Source of the DNA: Hippasteria phrygiana
Taxonomy: Eukaryota > Echinodermata > Asteroidea > Valvatida > Goniasteridae
Length of the DNA: 64,000 nt
Assembly (NCBI GenBank): GCA_037893225.1
Contig: JAZGUH010000112.1
Coordinates: forward strand, 2,046,001 to 2,110,000
Direction of reading: 5' to 3'
The notes under the pieces are model-generated. The model searched no databases, had not been told where the DNA came from, and was given only the letters and a program-made list of their open reading frames with translations. A program made the translations under genes and the position numbers. Below, one piece after another: positions 51,801-55,192 of the stretch; the stretch's first letter is position 1, and every line of letters starts with the position of its first letter.

Positions 51801-53746
51801 TATACACGCTGTAAGTATCCATTTTTAGCAGGCAATAACAAAATACAAATTTAGAGCCTAATGACATAGGAAATCGCTTACAAAATTATAAACTTAAACA
51901 TGAAATCCTAGACATACTGTACGTACTGTTATCTCCTGACATGCTTTGCTGTTGTTGAGATGTATCACGTCCCTTGGTGTCATCACCTTTTCCATACATA
52001 TCTTCATCCAGATACAATTCTCCTGATGTTGTTATTGGCTTTAAAGATTTTAAAATGGAAAATAATATCATTATGAGGCTATAATATGTCAGAACATGAA
52101 CATGCAGCCCTAAGTATAACATTGCAATTGCATTTGTTCTAAAATTCATTTGATTTGTGTAATTTTATAAAAACAATTATGGGCACTGAATGCTTGGCCT
52201 TGTATAAAACCTTTCTAGGACTCCCATTACTCCATCTATCCTTTCTCTTCCTTTTCATATTTTGTCAAATTTCAGGAATGGTTTGTTGCATGCGATGGCA
52301 GCATGGCAGTTATAAAATAATTCAAATGCCGCCGCATGTGTCGCGTGCTCCCCCAGCATGCACACGCGGTACGCAGTGTACTATACTACGCACAGTACAA
52401 CATGATTCCGTGTGCAAAGAAATGTTTACATTTCTCAAAGATATGCATCCGGGGCAAGTTACGCGGCTGGGTAGCATGCGCGCACCTTATTTAGCGGTTT
52501 CCCGAAGGTCAAAAAAACGAGCAGGCTGATTGGTCAAAATCTAGAGGTCAAGAGGCGGATGTCTTGCATAATTAATCGGCAGATCTCCACACATATTATA
52601 GACGCTTGTCGCGTTGCACGAGCGGCTATTCCATAGACTATACCAGCTGTTGCAACCTATTAAAATGGGCTACCATTTAAATGCCGTTTTGTTTTCATTT
52701 CTGAATTGATTGATGTCATGAGCCAGTTCTACCCCTGCGCTTGGATTGGTCAGATTTTCTTTGGTCAATTTATTTGTATGATGAACATAAATTACTCATG
52801 ACATTGTGCTTTAGAATAATTTAATACATGTAGCAACTTCTCCAAATCCAAGTTTGAAAAAGGCCTCACGACTCATAACTTGGCCTGCACTGTGTAATCT
52901 TCACTCACATATAATGGCCAAACATGGTCACGGAGGCATTGTCAAAGGGCTCTACAATGTACTCCTTTCAACTCATGTAGATACCTGTATTTGAGTCCTT
53001 CAACACTAACGGATACACAAGTGTGGCATTTAGATGGACCACAGAACAGGAGTCAATACAGATGTTTTTTTCTTAAAATGTTGGGTAGTAGCAATGAAAT
53101 GTCACAACCCTATATCCTACAGCATTTCCATCACCACTTTTCCTTCTGCTTAAAAAATATTTTAACCCCAACACCCACGAGGTACATGTATTCTTTGAGC
53201 ACTCCGCCAAATGCAACAGAATGCAACACAGCTGAAATAAGAACCCTGGCAATGCAATGTTGCACTGTGCAGTGAACTCATCTGTACCAGCCTTGTTGCT
53301 GGAGGCTTATGTATAATACCAAATACAAAAGAATGCATCAGACCAGGAAATATGCCTTGACTGCTAATATGCAACAACTTTTTACCATTGGCGCATCCTG
53401 TTGCATTTAGCAGGGTTAGGGTTAGGGCAACAATTTCTGGGTTTTTTTCGGGGGGGAAGGGGTGATTTGGGCAGGAGTAATTAAAAAAATGGTGAACCTT
53501 CGGTCTGCCGTTTACCTGTAGGACAAATCTTACGGGCTATTACTGGTCTATGGTTAACCAATACTTGTTTTATACCTCCTTTTCTCTCTGAAGGTCTGGT
53601 GCAGTATCTTCTGCGCTGTACATATCCTCTTCAGACGTACATGTATCCTCCAAAACTCTCTCTCCTTGTGTAGAGATATTGCTTGGAGTGTGTGGAGTAG
53701 GGACTACAGCAGCTGGTGCAGGTACTGGAAGCAAACCTGAAGATAC
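672..53746 (-). CDS. PARP14: PARP14-like multi-macrodomain mono-ADP-ribosyltransferase (3' end off window)
   Basis: Visible exons (plus coordinates, in transcript order): 53576-53746, 51927-52038, 51113-51480, 49295-49490, 48687-48932, 46780-46878, 43345-43482, 40750-41853, 39516-40151, 38405-38887, 37508-37677, 35824-36057, 33564-33785, 31434-31548, 24307-24471, 21323-21397, 14913-15083, 13959-14150, 11472-11656, 9432-9515, 8550-8705, 672-873. Every junction keeps the reading frame and uses GT/AG, which strongly supports the chain. Counted from the first visible residue: acidic/low-complexity part 1-230, RRM-like domains ~230-445, KH-like region ~445-990, macrodomains ~990-1175, ~1215-1393 and ~1432-1630, KH-like segment ~1695-1774, WWE ~1775-1841. 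This order matches vertebrate PARP14, a cytoplasmic/nuclear mono-ADP-ribosyltransferase linked to interferon and antiviral responses (family knowledge). The catalytic domain is not in the window. The true start is not identified. Confidence 0.87.
2185..2330 (-). repeat. tRNA-derived SINE copy
   Basis: Read on the minus strand: GATAGCTCAGTTGGTAGACA (A box) and GATCAAATCCCGCTTC (degraded B box). On the plus side is the shared leader (AATTGTCAG…CTTTGTTCGAGGGGC) also found at 35.0 and 57.8 kb. Confidence 0.7.
3583..3665. repeat. 35-bp perfect inverted repeat (hairpin)
   Basis: Arms 3583-3617 and 3631-3665 are exact reverse complements, separated by 13 bp. The right arm runs straight into a tRNA-like sequence read on the minus strand (B box GGTTCGAGTCC at ~3668-3678). 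Confidence 0.9.
3717..4951. mobile_element. element A: GGCCTTTTCACACTA terminal-inverted-repeat element
   Basis: Ends are GGCCTTTTCACACTA and its reverse complement, flanked by TTTA on both sides. Subterminal regions are full of CACGGGTCGA-type motifs and extra copies of the TTTTCACACT end. Plus-strand bases 4.62-4.78 kb encode a Myb/SANT-like fragment (PTWSEEEVNAMLAIWADSSI, QSQLDG), typical of Harbinger-type accessory proteins and their host derivatives. A TTAA-type MITE is inserted at 4.24-4.46 kb. It appears inserted in a tRNA-like SINE. No transposase was seen. Confidence 0.75.
4246..4464. mobile_element. AACCCCTTGNGTACGG MITE, copy 1
   Basis: Starts at TTAACCCCTTGGGCACGG and ends CGTACGCACGGGGTTA. 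The internal ATACACAATAATCCAACAAT and CATCCGGCCTGGTG-type segments are shared with copies at 44.8, 45.7 and 60.6 kb. Nested in element A. Confidence 0.7.
6902..6938. repeat. 17-bp perfect palindrome with 3-nt loop
   Basis: Arms TAATTACCATATCCCAC (6902-6918) and its exact complement (6922-6938). Confidence 0.85.
7130..7591 (-). pseudogene. THAP zinc-finger coding remnant with in-frame TGA
   Basis: An ATG-started frame of 89 codons begins MPGSCVVGGCTRNSDKN and shows a C2CH THAP pattern: Cys5, Cys10, Trp36, Cys60, His63 (ICAEHF). A TGA at 7322-7324 stops it within SLKA-stop-AIPTL, exactly where THAP domains carry LK..AVPT. The same frame then stays open for 63 more codons to a TGA at 7130. THAP domains bind DNA and occur in host regulators and P-element-like transposases (family knowledge). 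It is nested in a PARP14-like intron on the same strand. Most likely an inactivated copy; a sequencing error or a functional short protein is possible. Confidence 0.65.
8433..8506. repeat. 21-bp perfect inverted repeat beside an exon
   Basis: Left arm 8433-8453 (starting GGGAATAAATATGTGCTGG) and right arm 8486-8506 are exact reverse complements with a 32-bp spacer. It lies 44 bp into the intron that follows the exon 8550-8705 in the transcript. Confidence 0.88.
8550..8705 (-). CDS. PARP14: PARP14-like, KH-like exon before WWE
   Basis: 52 codons: VHVEFSTGKAKHTQIEGRVV, NVKDAFCSIQELFTKM, then KQQREHLFKE, which matches the KH-like strand-helix and the linker leading into WWE domains of PARP14. 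Acceptor GAACAG, donor GAA|GTAAGT. A 21-bp perfect inverted repeat lies 44 bp downstream of the donor in the transcript. Confidence 0.87.
9099..9170 (-). repeat. retroelement tail-like motif (CTGAGGA…GAAACGTCG)
   Basis: On the minus strand CTGAGGA is followed by a GGAC/GTCC stem, GAAACGTCG, and then GGTTCTTTTCAGAACCACAC. The plus-strand segment 24.11-24.17 kb has the same architecture. Core spacing recalls hammerhead-ribozyme motifs in Penelope-like elements; a complete ribozyme fold was not found. Confidence 0.4.
9432..9515 (-). CDS. PARP14: PARP14-like, short charged helix exon
   Basis: 84 nt, phase 0/0, encoding RKQDSLGMIDKMTDEHRAEV and RAIEKKYN, likely helical. Acceptor TTTACAG, donor AAT|GTATGT. 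Confidence 0.75.
9717..9803 (-). repeat. tRNA-derived SINE copy
   Basis: Minus-strand A box GATAGCTCGGTTGGTAAAGC and B box GGTTCAAATCC, followed by the family tail CTGCCAGTTTTCTTAG. Confidence 0.75.
9921..10150. repeat. minisatellite element (CAATCCTCCAAAATCCTCC), copy 1
   Basis: Starts with TAACCCCCTAGGCCCTTATT then ~50-bp units containing CAATCCTCCAAAATCCTCC and GCTTCAATCACCATTCATCC. The inverse of this sequence occurs at 12.95-13.26 kb. Confidence 0.7.
11472..11656 (-). CDS. PARP14: PARP14-like, post-macrodomain linker exon
   Basis: Encodes DFAKSALSAFSSGVAG, an acidic run (TDEEDQEELQES), then MILNIYAMDLSSIKRAVDKI, a KH-like strand-helix seen after macro 3 in PARP14 relatives. The donor is CAGAG|GTATGT. 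The exon lies between two oppositely oriented minisatellite elements (9.9 and 13.0 kb). Confidence 0.82.
12501..12933. mobile_element. GTGACCYGCTC terminal-inverted-repeat element
   Basis: Left GTGACCTGCTCTGGAAAAAG and right CACCTTTTTCTGGAGAGGGT then CAC are inverted. The interior (CTCCATAGAACTAATTAATA-type sequence) matches 63.6-64.0 kb in the opposite orientation. 433 bp, no coding capacity. Confidence 0.72.
12952..13260. repeat. minisatellite element, inverted copy 2
   Basis: TTAACCCTAACCATCCTCAA at the left and GGATGGTTCCCAGCAG…GGGTTAGGGTTAA at the right form terminal inverted repeats. Between them ~44-bp units (GGAGGATTGAGGATGAATGG, TGATTGAAGCACA) repeat about five times. Confidence 0.75.
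13265..13500. repeat. dispersed repeat, copy 1
   Basis: Similar over ~230 bp to 18.31-18.57 kb, same orientation, e.g. shared TTTGATGTATTGTG/TTGATGTATCATGTG and ATTTTGAGG/GATAAATTCAGTT blocks. Family not recognised. Confidence 0.45.
13959..14150 (-). CDS. PARP14: PARP14-like, macrodomain 3 final exon
   Basis: Opens GQAGQTVDACGNAMLTAIGE (second loop and helix), then RHLHLIRLVIFQASMVSGFE as the closing strand and helix. The relatives' GTGN is GTGQ here. Acceptor TTACAG, donor TGG|GTAAGT, phase 1 at both ends. Confidence 0.9.
14913..15083 (-). CDS. PARP14: PARP14-like, macrodomain 3 central exon
   Basis: Too fragmented in open frames to stand out, but clear by splice sites: acceptor AACCAG, donor ACAG|GTAAGT. 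It encodes KKLVYVTGAGNLQCSSIFHV, then VTPQTPEEIKTVVSMTLQLA, then KSVSFPAVGTG at the junction, the second ADP-ribose loop. Confidence 0.9.
15084..16775. other. intron sequence, left part of the 14.9-21.3 kb gap
   Basis: No exon. Contains GC-richer repetitive sequence at 15.4-16.1 kb (AAGGGCACC/GGCCAACG motifs, a TGGAA run at 15.87 kb) not assigned to a family. Confidence 0.35.
16776..18113. mobile_element. element B: inverted copy of the element A family
   Basis: Carries the same ends in the opposite orientation (right end GATTTTTCGTAGTGTGAAAA then GGCC; left end decayed to CGCGTTTTCACACTA), the same CACGGGTCGA subterminal motifs, and on the minus strand near 17.05-17.15 kb a broken Myb/SANT fragment (TWSKEEVNA, ADSSIQSQLDGTTR). 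Confidence 0.75.
18118..18843. mobile_element. element with ~65-bp terminal inverted repeats
   Basis: The left end (CATTGACTTGTGTGGAGAGT…GCTGCGTCTGGCAGGGTTAA) and right end (TTAACCCTAACCCTGCCAGA…CACACAAGTCAATTTG) are inverted. The interior holds the dispersed repeat at 18.3 kb. Outer CTGCCAGACGCATCAGATTG (16.75 kb) and CAATCTGATGTGTCTGGCAG (18.86 kb) form a wider inverted pair around this element and element B. Confidence 0.55.
18890..20250. other. intron sequence without recognised features
   Basis: AT-rich. No splice-bounded coding segment matching the PARP14-like protein and no clear repeat boundary. Confidence 0.4.
20250..21180. repeat. two tandem-repeat blocks with (AC)n tracts
   Basis: Block 1: a ~295-bp unit (GTCGTACTTCCCCAATACGT … TTTAATATAACCAACCCC…) repeated at 20.26 and 20.55 kb. 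Block 2: a ~202-bp unit (GTACACGATTTTCAATCGTG GAC…) at 20.85 and 21.05 kb. Units are separated by CA microsatellites. Block 1 recurs inverted at 36.86-37.06 kb. Confidence 0.65.
21323..21397 (-). CDS. PARP14: PARP14-like, 75-nt macrodomain 3 exon
   Basis: Short exon found by splice sites and homology: TTTTTAG acceptor, AAAG|GTAAGG donor. It encodes GPVSHAILTQGGQSILKECS, the helix after the first loop (A(I/L)…GG…L..EC), and then DLNSK. The phases (1/1) match both neighbours. Confidence 0.88.
21800..21930 (+). repeat. possible SINE with B-box-like sequence
   Basis: GACCTGGGTTCGACTCCAGC resembles a tRNA B box, followed by TCAGTCCCTACCTTATTCCA. No clear A box; a decayed SINE is likely. Confidence 0.3.
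22233..23169. mobile_element. 937-bp element with ~105-bp terminal inverted repeats
   Basis: Left end AGGTTTTCCCAGCTTTTTAA and right end reading AGGTTTTCCCAGCTATTTCA on the minus strand align for about 105 bp with few mismatches, including TTCAAATTCGTCCC and TGCATTTGTTATTTTCAATT. The interior has no transposase. Non-autonomous DNA transposon of unknown superfamily. Confidence 0.75.
24108..24172 (+). repeat. retroelement tail-like motif (CTGATGA…GAAACGTTG)
   Basis: CTGATGA at 24108, a GGCAG/CTGTC stem, GAAACGTTG at 24134, then GGTTCTTTTCAGAACCACAC. Same family as the minus-strand motif at 9.1 kb. Confidence 0.4.
24307..24471 (-). CDS. PARP14: PARP14-like, start of macrodomain 3
   Basis: Encodes VTDSRSYSELQLDRSTGM, then GSVCVQVGPGNLVQETTNAI and VNSVGPGLKLNG. 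G(N/D)L..E.T.AIVN is the first-loop signature of the third PARP14 macrodomain. Acceptor ATCTAG, donor ACG|GTGAGA, phases 1/1. Confidence 0.9.
24880..24915. repeat. (AAT)n microsatellite
   Basis: Runs of AAT/ATA trinucleotides next to TTTATAGAGCGCAAATTCCA, a frequent repeat-associated flank. Confidence 0.85.
25025..26430 (-). mobile_element. Helentron-like internal repeats, inverted orientation
   Basis: Units such as AAAAATGCACATTTAAGATG followed by ACGTCA are the reverse complement of the TGACGTCATCTTAAAGGTGC unit of the 27-31 kb element. Several partial units lie in tandem with CRE-like TGACGTCA palindromes. A SINE is inserted at 25.55 kb. Confidence 0.6.
25551..25648 (+). repeat. tRNA-derived SINE with 12-bp target site duplication
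   Basis: Insert bounded by ACTTTTCAACTT at 25539-25550 and again at 25649-25660. A box AGATAGCTCAATTGGTAGAG, B box GGTTTGAATCC, then the tail CCAGTTTCTTTGTTCACTTT. The tRNA-like part has D- and T-arm pairing, but the anticodon loop lacks the usual T33, so it is a SINE and not a tRNA gene. Defines the short form of the family in this window (98 bp). Confidence 0.85.
26756..27220 (+). mobile_element. short Helentron/HINE-like element
   Basis: 5' end GGCTTTTCCGAC with a hairpin to GTCGGAAAAGG; 3' subterminal inverted match CGGAAAAGCC, then a hairpin (CTCTGTTCTGTT … AACAGACAGACAGAG) and terminal CTAG followed by TT. Such subterminal inverted repeats plus a 3' hairpin and CTAG-type end are the pattern of Helentron-associated non-autonomous elements (family knowledge). 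Internal TGACGTCATGATGACGTCAT. Confidence 0.65.
27223..31098 (+). mobile_element. long Helentron/HINE-like element with tandem heads and internal repeats
   Basis: Three 5' heads in a row (27223, 27280, 27333), each GGCTTTTCCGAC…GTCGGAAAAGG. The interior is a ~600-bp unit repeated about four times (markers at ~27.40, 28.00, 29.89 and 30.48 kb, near CCCATAGACTTTGTACACGA). The 3' end is GGAAAAGCCCTATG, hairpin ACATAG, then CTAG (31095-31098) and TT. About 1.27 kb of foreign sequence interrupts the second unit. TGACGTCA occurs dozens of times. No Rep/helicase coding was found. Confidence 0.65.
28248..29515. mobile_element. insertion carrying two identical 101-bp direct repeats
   Basis: Interrupts the ~600-bp unit. 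Repeats 28398-28498 and 29355-29455 are identical by eye, contain AATAAA, and include a TG…CA span (28400-28496), as expected of very small LTRs. The 856-bp interval has no coding capacity. A primer-binding site and polypurine tract were not recognised. Confidence 0.55.
31197..31325. repeat. GACTTG hexamer repeat
   Basis: Runs of ACTTGACTTG close to the linker exon 31434-31548. Similar ACTTG-rich tracts occur at 5.1 and 39.1-39.3 kb. Confidence 0.6.
31434..31548 (-). CDS. PARP14: PARP14-like, inter-macrodomain linker exon
   Basis: 115 nt, phase 0 to phase 1, encoding GFEDEIQRQTTGRASSVGGA and TGIIPSGRRLKKPGSKSSG. No fold is recognised. The exon is supported by AG/GT sites and by frame continuity with both macrodomain 2 and macrodomain 3. 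Confidence 0.7.
32117..33459. mobile_element. Harbinger-like element with TAA target duplication
   Basis: Inverted ends GGCCGTTTTTTTTTC…AACTTGGATTACGGAT, flanked by TAA at 32114-32116 and 33460-33462. A 3-bp TWA duplication with GG-starting ends is the PIF/Harbinger hallmark. The minus strand encodes a helix-turn-helix (see separate entry). GC-rich interior unlike the AT-rich flanks. No DDE transposase recognised, so it is probably non-autonomous. Confidence 0.75.
32467..32738 (-). CDS. helix-turn-helix protein fragment in Harbinger-like element
   Basis: An open frame after a TGA around 32.74 kb reads DQRSRSPPKRDDPSLAWGGG, ISNSEIARRLGILEGTVRYN, LRKLYGKTRQDLVVKLTAT, ending QAS-stop. EIARRLGI..GTVRY is a classic HTH (recognition helix at the end), as in transposase DNA-binding domains. 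No start ATG; it may be an exon or a remnant. Confidence 0.5.
33564..33785 (-). CDS. PARP14: PARP14-like, macrodomain 2 final exon
   Basis: 74 codons with the helix LVQSLMEQAE, then RSIAIPALGTGNLNYPADVT, the canonical GTGN..YP second loop, then LKDVRFVVYDKDLNTIQ as the closing strand. Acceptor TTTCAG, donor CAG|GTATTT. Confidence 0.93.
34669..34686. repeat. poly-C tract
   Basis: About 18 consecutive C, next to a purine-rich stretch. A likely assembly-length uncertainty. Confidence 0.85.
34905..35060 (-). repeat. tRNA-derived SINE copy, best conserved
   Basis: Minus strand: GGCAAGATAGCTCAGTTGGT then GCAGGTTCGAATCCCGCTCC, tail GCCAGTTTCTTTGTTCACTT. On its 5' side is the leader CCAAAGATACTGACAATTTT and TGGGAGACTGCCATCATAAG. 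Confidence 0.82.
35824..36057 (-). CDS. PARP14: PARP14-like, macrodomain 2 central exon
   Basis: Starts VDVLVNTVRSDLNLSAGNVS, giving the V(D)V(L/I)VN signature, then KAISAAAGQALQQEC and VYHCVCAGYQPTKSEK. The 78 codons run phase 0 to phase 0 and join ITNET in front and FLKKLVQ behind. Confidence 0.9.
36860..37060 (-). repeat. inverted copy of the 20.3-kb repeat
   Basis: GGTTGGGTTATATTAAAGGA, AGGAAACACAAAGCATTGTC and CCTCGAACGTAAAGATACAT are reverse complements of 20.26-20.40 kb. Confidence 0.6.
37169..37365. repeat. degenerate minisatellite element, copy 3
   Basis: Contains AATCCTCCAATATTC, CAAAATCCTCCAGTGG, TTACTGGGGACCATG and ends TGAGGATTTTGGAACATTGG, a decayed relative of the copies at 9.9 and 13.0 kb. 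Confidence 0.5.
37508..37677 (-). CDS. PARP14: PARP14-like, linker and start of macrodomain 2
   Basis: A Pro/Thr linker with a short repeat (FTSPRFTSPRFTSSGP) is followed by GIRITLKKGSITNET, the first strand and GDIT-type loop of a macrodomain. Acceptor GCACAG; donor GAAACA|GTAACA is weak but keeps phase 0. Confidence 0.82.
38405..38887 (-). CDS. PARP14: PARP14-like, macrodomain 1 C-terminal part
   Basis: Continues the fold: GGQVIQTECN, then KKVIHVVGPEWPHW, then HSIAIPAISTVVYGFPVKLA, the second phosphate-binding loop. The usual small residue after ST in this loop (STG/SSG in relatives) is Val here. It then gives a helix and EVHFTNHDEPTCKVFKQ, and ends NIG at GAG|GTGAGT. Confidence 0.93.
39118..39330. 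repeat. ACTTG-rich element ending CTCGACTACAGCTCTG
   Basis: AGTCCATCACAAGTCC and GGACTTCTGACTGGACTTGC repeats followed by GGGACTCGACTACAGCTCTG, an end also seen at 45.31 and 46.31 kb. Confidence 0.55.
39516..40151 (-). CDS. PARP14: PARP14-like, KH-like end plus start of macrodomain 1
   Basis: Begins GSCIEVAGFKTNLDETKQR (KH-like), has an acidic Glu run near the middle, then enters macrodomain 1: LKVCKGDLTKQKVDCIVNSA followed by NVELKHVGGLAAAVVQAG. The NSAN and HVGGLA segments are the ADP-ribose-binding loop residues of macrodomains. The donor is CAG|GTATGA. Confidence 0.93.
40750..41853 (-). CDS. PARP14: PARP14-like, long exon with KH-like repeats
   Basis: 368-codon exon, the longest in the window. 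It is predicted to be mixed alpha/beta with repeated KH-like units such as VTVCGATKKDTLQAKAYISQ and VITIKGQAVLAVLQGQNGKR, corresponding to the poorly annotated middle of PARP14 where KH folds precede the macrodomains. Acceptor GTGTAG, donor GCAG|GTAAAT, phases 1/1. Confidence 0.88.
42605..43268. mobile_element. element C: GGCCTTTTCACACTA element with CCCCGGGG motifs
   Basis: Same terminal repeat as element A (GGCCTTTTCACACTA … TAGTGTGAAAAGGCC), but the subterminal motif is CCCCGGGGCGA rather than CACGGGTCGA. A plus-strand fragment FSEEEVRNLLAIWGSMK (~43.03 kb) is a shortened Myb/SANT-like helix pair. Confidence 0.72.
43345..43482 (-). CDS. PARP14: PARP14-like, RRM-like domain 3 exon
   Basis: Encodes GLPLEADLELIELYFDSERK and SGGGGVREV…QAIVFFEDWT, a close match to the GLP…LELYFE…SGGG…AVVTFED signature of PARP10/14 RRMs. 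The acceptor is TTGAAG and the donor GACAG|GTATAC. Reading is continuous (VQ-GLPLEA and DWT-VVGK) on both sides. Confidence 0.88.
43780..44036. mobile_element. degenerate element C relative
   Basis: Multiple CGCCCCGGGG and GGGTTGAA motifs ending in TGCGAAAAGGC, a decayed form of the GTGTGAAAAGGCC end. The left boundary is uncertain. Confidence 0.5.
44842..45024. mobile_element. AACCCCTTGNGTACGG MITE, copy 2
   Basis: 183 bp including TTAA at both ends (TTAACCCCTTGAGTACGG … CGTACGCAAGGGGTTAA). The TTAA ends suggest piggyBac-type target duplication (inference). It lies inside a region of GACTCGGACT repeats. Confidence 0.75.
45694..45895. mobile_element. AACCCCTTGNGTACGG MITE, copy 3
   Basis: Begins TTAACCCCTTGCGTACGG and continues through ACGCTTGACTGCACAAACAC to GACGTCTCCCGTAAAATACC. 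The right end is decayed (CCGTACTGGGATAA). Orientation is opposite to copy 1. Confidence 0.7.
46780..46878 (-). CDS. PARP14: PARP14-like, end of RRM-like domain 2
   Basis: 99-nt exon encoding DIEKVIRMIGSKKLQGVTVM and AERVHESDCILVQ. The acceptor is CTGCAG and the donor ACAAG|GTGAGA. It supplies the last helix and strand of one RRM and the first strand (ILVQG) of the next. Confidence 0.83.
46879..48686. other. intron sequence
   Basis: AT-rich with a T-run at 47.35 kb and the palindrome at 47.84 kb. Otherwise nothing recognised. Confidence 0.45.
47842..47877. repeat. 36-bp near-perfect palindrome
   Basis: GGTACCCAACCACATACA is followed at once by its reverse complement with one mismatch. In the intron between exons 46780-46878 and 48687-48932. 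Confidence 0.85.
48687..48932 (-). CDS. PARP14: PARP14-like, RRM-like domain 2 exon
   Basis: A basic linker (KKKPRPRPVKKR) is followed by CLFLSGIPDGCTSEHVSLFV and a beta-strand region (GTALCTFEEDIQ) as in a second RRM. It is closed by GT at CAAG|GTAAAT in phase 1 and continues in frame into the next exon (…EEDIQ-DIEKVI). Confidence 0.82.
49295..49490 (-). CDS. PARP14: PARP14-like, RRM-like domain 1 exon
   Basis: Opens with a glutamate run, then LEVTGFKASSSDDILKLYFE and NHGRSGGGEI, the typical RNP2-helix-loop pattern of PARP10/PARP14 RRMs (V.GLP..…LYFEN..RSGGG). Ends YEDPS at TCAC|GTACGT in phase 1. Confidence 0.85.
49740..51110. other. intron with unclassified repeats
   Basis: Contains a ~20-base poly-G tract (49.83 kb), GGGGCCTACGAAAAATGAGG / GGGCCTACAAAACATTG motifs at both ends (49.93 and 50.86 kb), and a GGAATTCCGGCAGTTGCCGG self-complementary segment at 50.66 kb. 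A 162-codon minus-strand open frame (50127-50615) has no recognisable domain and was not called. Confidence 0.4.
50944..50986 (+). repeat. SINE 3' fragment
   Basis: TGAAATCCCGCTCCTGCCAG then TTTCTTTGTTCACTTTAG: only the B-box end and tail of the SINE family. Confidence 0.6.
51113..51480 (-). CDS. PARP14: PARP14-like, basic low-complexity exon
   Basis: Phase 1 to phase 0, 122 full codons. Begins with a Gly/Arg-rich stretch (SKNKRGRGRGASQK) and later has a lysine cluster (KQKKRKKKHPG) that could act as a nuclear localisation or RNA-binding segment (inference). Ends EVSPSTDVREPE before GTACGG. No folded domain seen. Confidence 0.7.
51927..52038 (-). CDS. PARP14: PARP14-like, acidic linker exon
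   Basis: Starts in phase 0 with PITTSGELYLDEDMYG and ends in phase 1 at AACA|GTACGT. It is acidic and Gln-rich (SQQQQ) with no folded domain visible. The EDMYG motif echoes EEDMYS of the preceding exon, suggesting an internally repeated linker. Confidence 0.65.
52039..53575. other. intron sequence
   Basis: A GC-richer segment at 52.3-52.7 kb (CCGCATGTGTCGCGTGCTCC) looks repeat-derived. A short TTAGGGTTAGGG occurs at 53.41 kb. No exon found. Confidence 0.4.
53576..53746 (-). CDS. PARP14: PARP14-like, first visible exon (linker)
   Basis: Open in the gene frame, rich in Pro/Thr at first and then acidic (…EEDMYSAEDTAPDL…). It ends at GAG|GTATAA in phase 0, which fits the next exon. The 3' splice site could be the AG before 53746 (phase 0) or a second AG 10 nt downstream (exon end 53736, phase 2). 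No domain is recognised. Further 5' exons, including the start codon, were not found. Confidence 0.55.
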
Positions 53747-55192
53747 CTGATTACACAGAAAGTAAAGATTGCGAGCACTGTGTGGAAATCTACATCAGCA
53801 ACGATGCAAACACAGTGTGTGCACAGAGAGACAAGAATGCGCTGCTGTGAAGGGCCCGGCAGCATGATAGGACAACAGCATTATTGCCATGTTACTATAA
53901 ATGTCTAGGTTGTTGGTAGTCATTCTAGAGTAAGTGCAAAATTGCTACATTGATGAGCCAAAAAAAGCATGGTGACATTCGAGGCTTGCAGTAGCAGTAT
54001 GTAGGGGAGATGGTGGTTAGTTGGAACACAGGGTTAGTTGAAACATTGAGATTTTCTTCCACAGCTAGAATTAATTGGGAAAGGTAAGTTTGTTTTTTCA
54101 CCTTCTGAGTAAATTTTACTGATGTTTATAAATAATAGTGACTAGTTTCTTAGTATTTTAGGCTCTAGTACTAAGCTACAAAATAAGGTTAAAAAGATGT
54201 GTTATTGTAGTCCCTGTTTTGCATAGTAAGCTTACAAATGTCACATGGGCCACTGGGGCTAGTTGGAACATTTCGATCGGGGCTAGTTGGAACATGTTTT
54301 AACAAACCCCAACATAATAATTATATATGAATGAATTTCCAGTTGAATATTGAAAAGTTCTAATCTATTTTCATGAATGAAGGAAGTGCCTTTTTGGATG
54401 AAGGTTCTAATCCATTTTCAAACTTTTTGTGCACCATAAAGTTAGCTGTTGGCTTACTGCAAATACTAAATGTAGACCTAGATCTGTTGTAACAATATTT
54501 AAATGAGCAAAGCATAGAATGTTGGCTATTCCTATTATAACTGTATGCATGATCTTTCCCAACCATAGCAATAGAGGAATCCCACAACGACGAGTTTAGC
54601 ACCGATCTGCGCACTTCCGCGTTTGAAAACGAGGATCTCAATGTCACAGTAAACAACTTTATGCTGATCGTGCGCCTGCGCTTCCTTTGATGGCCCGATT
54701 AATTCATGCAGCGTTGATTTGTTTGCCACTGACATTCTCGCTTTCAACCCGGAAGTGCACAGAAGGGGCTAATGTGAAATTCCTCTATTATAGGACAAAT
54801 GCTTTTGTAGCCCGATTGGGCAACAAAAAGGCAAGAAGTAATCAACATGCATGTACCTGCCAATTTCCAAATGATTGTGACTAAAAAGGAATTTTTAAAG
54901 AATTGTAGTTTTAACATGGTCTTCATTTATTTCTCCTGAAAAGATTAACCTTTTTGGAATTTGTTGAGACTCAAATTGAGGGCGCTGTTCGTGACGTAGA
55001 CACCGAAATTCATGGATCGACTGGACCCAGTAAATGACATGTGTACATCATATACACACGTACACTAGGTCTACACATGCAATTTCGTAAGTTGCAACAA
55101 CTAACATCGAACTTACCCTGATTTTCTTCCTTTTAGCAAAGGCTCCTCGGGGAATGGGCCATTTTAACTGCTTTCGCCTGTACCTTACTCAC
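53747..55192. other. upstream region of the first visible PARP14-like exon
   Basis: Contains GGGGCTAGTTGGAACAT short repeats (54.0-54.3 kb) and the ETS-like pair. An open minus-strand frame with MSVANKSTLHELIGPSK at ~54.73 kb could be a first exon but lacks a strong donor and similarity. Confidence 0.35.
54612..54757. promoter_or_regulatory. possible promoter region with two ETS-like sites
   Basis: A CG-containing stretch with CACTTCCGC (54612-54620) and CCGGAAGTG (54749-54757), inverted ETS-type cores about 130 bp apart. It lies upstream of the first visible PARP14-like exon, where a promoter would be expected. Evidence is motif-level only. Confidence 0.22.

Noticed and set aside
53413..53427. 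GGGTTAGGGTTAGGG and other CCCTAA fragments (9.92, 13.25, 16.71, 18.76 kb) as interstitial telomere repeats
   Set aside because: Only two or three units each, and most sit at the ends of MITE-like elements.
54535..54747. First coding exon of the PARP14-like gene
   Set aside because: An ATG is present but no strong donor and no sequence similarity; left as a possibility only.
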